A stretch of 64,000 nucleotides of DNA from HGM11416 sp034104345 (GTDB lineage Bacteria > Bacillota > Clostridia > Christensenellales > Borkfalkiaceae). The stretch covers positions 1-64,000 of the forward strand of contig JAXEDY010000008.1 of NCBI GenBank assembly GCA_034104345.1, read 5' to 3'. The number at the start of each line of letters is the position of its first letter. Within the stretch, counting starts at the first letter, position 1. Shown in pieces: positions 62,532 through 64,000 of this stretch. Both the position numbers and the translations under genes were made by a program. The notes under the pieces are model-generated. The model ran no database searches and was not told the origin of the DNA. It saw only the letters and a list, made by a program, of their open reading frames with translations.

Positions 62532-64000
62532 TTATTCGCCGCGAAGTTTCGAAAATCCGAGCATGCGCGCCTTTAACGCCGCCGAATATACGCCGTTTTT
62601 TATGCGCCACGCCCAGTTGCCCTGCGACGTAGACGGCACGTTCATACGCCCGCCTGAATCTATGCGCAGATAATCCTGAAACGGAACTATCGCAAGTTTC
62701 GATTTGCTTTGCATCGCCGCTTTTATCATCGAATCGGTAATTTTTATATCGCCCGATTTCGCGCTTATTTTTAACACTTCGCAAACGTATCGGCGTGTGC
62801 GCTCGTCAAGCGATTTTACCCATCCCAAAAGCGTGTCGTTATCGTGCGTGCCTGTATAAACAATCGAATTATAAACGTGATTTTCGGGAAGATAGGGGTT
62901 GTTTTTATCGAAACTGAACGCAAACTGCAAAACTTTCATCCCCGGGTAGCCGCTTTTTTTAAGCAGTTTTTCTACCGCGGGCGTAATTATTCCCAGATCT
63001 TCGGCTATAAAATCGCCCGCGTCGAAATTTTTGTTAAGCACTCTTATAAAATTATAATCGCCGCCTTTCTGCCACTCGCCCGTTCTGCCGTCCGTATTGC
63101 CGTAGGGTATCGAATAAAAACTTTCGTAACCGCGGAAGTGGTCGAGCCGCAGAACGTCGTAAAGTTTAAGCGCGCCCTTTATCCGTTTAAGCCAGAACGA
63201 ATAACCTCTTTTTTTAAGTTTTTTCCAATCGTAAACGGGGTTGCCCCAAAGTTGCCCGTCCTGCGAAAAATAATCGGGCGGAACGCCCGCAACTCGCTTT
63301 GGATAAAAAGTTTTTTTATCTAAATCAAAAAACTGCCTTTCGTGCCACACTTCGGCGCTGTCGAGCGCGGGATATATGGGCAGATCGCCTATTATTTTTA
63401 TACCCTTTTCGCCCGCGTAGACTTTAAGCGCGGCGTATTGTTCGTAAAATTCTTTTTGCAAAAACACGCCCTCCGCCACCGCGTAAAGGTCGTATTCGTC
63501 GATATTGCGCTCGCCTTTTTTGTCGCGTTCGCTCCAATTAAGCCACGATGCGCCGTTATATTCCCGCTTTAACGCACGAAATAAAACGTAAGGGGTTACC
63601 CATTCGTTTTCGGCAACGAATTTTTCAAGTTCGGATATACCTTTTTCGGAATGCAAACAGTTATAAAAATAGCGGTTGAACGCCTTTTTAAGTATATTTT
63701 TGCGCGAAAAATAAAGCGCGCCGTAATCGACTTTTTCGGGATTTACGTTTTGCCTTAGCGGCGCAAGTTCTTCCTTTTTCAAATACCCTTTTTCGCATAA
63801 AATATCGAGATCGATAAGGTATTCGCTGCCCGCGTATATCGAAAGGCAGGCGTAAGGCGAATCGCCGAACCCCGTTTGATTTACGGGCAGCATCTGCCAG
63901 TATTTCTGCCCCGTTTCTTTTAATAAATCGATAAATTCGAACGCCGCTTTGCCGAGCGTTCCCACCCCGTAAGGCGACGGAAGCGAAGTTACCGCAAGCA
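62532..64000 (-). CDS. malQ: 4-alpha-glucanotransferase, 5' end cut by window edge
   Basis: GH77 enzyme that moves maltosyl segments between glucans. Visible motifs: LPSPYGVGTLG (at the edge), QMLPVNQTGFGDSPYAC, RLDHFRGYES, AEDLGIITPAVEKLL with the catalytic Glu/Asp region, and YTGTHDNDTLLGW. The C-terminus is complete (stop at 62532). The frame continues beyond 64000; the GTG at 63965 is internal, so the start is outside the window. Confidence 0.95.
   Translation of the reverse strand, partial: LAVTSLPSPYGVGTLGKAAFEFIDLLKETGQKYWQMLPVNQTGFGDSPYACLSIYAGSEYLIDLDILCEKGYLKKEELAPLRQNVNPEKVDYGALYFSRKNILKKAFNRYFYNCLHSEKGISELEKFVAENEWVTPYVLFRALKREYNGASWLNWSERDKKGERNIDEYDLYAVAEGVFLQKEFYEQYAALKVYAGEKGIKIIGDLPIYPALDSAEVWHERQFFDLDKKTFYPKRVAGVPPDYFSQDGQLWGNPVYDWKKLKKRGYSFWLKRIKGALKLYDVLRLDHFRGYESFYSIPYGNTDGRTGEWQKGGDYNFIRVLNKNFDAGDFIAEDLGIITPAVEKLLKKSGYPGMKVLQFAFSFDKNNPYLPENHVYNSIVYTGTHDNDTLLGWVKSLDERTRRYVCEVLKISAKSGDIKITDSMIKAAMQSKSKLAIVPFQDYLRIDSGGRMNVPSTSQGNWAWRIKNGVYSAALKARMLGFSKLRGE

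Overview
This 64 kb window looks like ordinary chromosome from an anaerobic, spore-forming, AT-rich Firmicute of the Clostridia, plausibly an uncultured gut lineage related to Christensenellales. The evidence is a SigG-type sporulation sigma factor, a YlmC-type PRC-barrel protein, a YtxC-like sporulation protein beside thrS, an IspH–ribosomal S1 fusion, a CpsB/C/D tyrosine phosphorylation module, a sodium-pumping decarboxylase operon, and near-consensus sigma-A promoters throughout. Genus-level placement is inference. Most genes lie on the minus strand. I see no prophage, transposase, CRISPR array, toxin–antitoxin pair, defence island or tRNA.

Layout. 0–2.2 kb: 5' part of rpmE, an alcohol-dehydrogenase-like gene, a frameshifted remnant and the RNase P RNA gene. 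2.3–9.2 kb (minus): ddl and a membrane-anchored murF (peptidoglycan precursor), an alpha/beta hydrolase, rimI–tsaB–tsaE with overlapping ends, a RibU-like ECF transporter S component, and a YihY-type membrane protein. 9.2–12.2 kb (minus): a probable divergent minE, a 283-bp palindromic element, minD, ylmC and sigG. 12.4–16.8 kb: a PH-domain protein (plus), a PHP protein, and the infC–rpmI–rplT–rRNA methyltransferase–yebC operon, with an attenuator-type leader and an AUU start for infC. 16.8–20.8 kb (minus): a cation/proton antiporter with a PII-like partner, a PAP2 phosphatase and a YitT protein.

21–26 kb (plus): leuS, a stem-loop repeat array, an M18 aminopeptidase and a CmpB-type membrane protein. 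26–30 kb (minus): CpsB, CpsD and CpsC behind an N-acetylhexosamine-kinase-like gene. 30–34 kb: small membrane proteins including a 28-residue one, a Nudix hydrolase, an HPr-like protein without its phosphorylatable His, a DUF4364 regulator and a TSCPD protein. 34.3–40.1 kb (minus): a surface glycan cluster (nucleotidyltransferase-fold protein, GT2, CDP-glycerol-type transferase, polymerase/ligase, GT4). 40.4–46 kb (minus): thrS, ytxC and a P-type calcium ATPase. 46.1 kb (plus): a phosphoribosyltransferase. 46.9–53 kb (minus): surE, an HI0933-type flavoprotein, cmk, plsC and the ispH–rpsA fusion. 53–58 kb (minus): one operon with two different biotin-dependent carboxyltransferases, a biotin carrier, and beta and gamma subunits of a sodium pump. 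58.3–64 kb (minus): type-2 galT, a Y-family polymerase, a TVP38-family protein and the truncated malQ.

The genes serve mainly envelope building (ddl, murF, glycan cluster, Cps kinase/phosphatase), translation (leuS, thrS, infC operon, rimI/tsaBE, S1), energy and ion homeostasis (decarboxylase operon, antiporter, calcium ATPase) and sugar salvage (NahK-like kinase with GalT2, malQ). I did not find a convincing new multi-gene system. The most unusual points are the two-carboxyltransferase sodium-pump operon, the PII-like/antiporter pair, the divergent MinE with a mobile-looking palindrome separating it from minD, the His-less HPr and the repeat elements.
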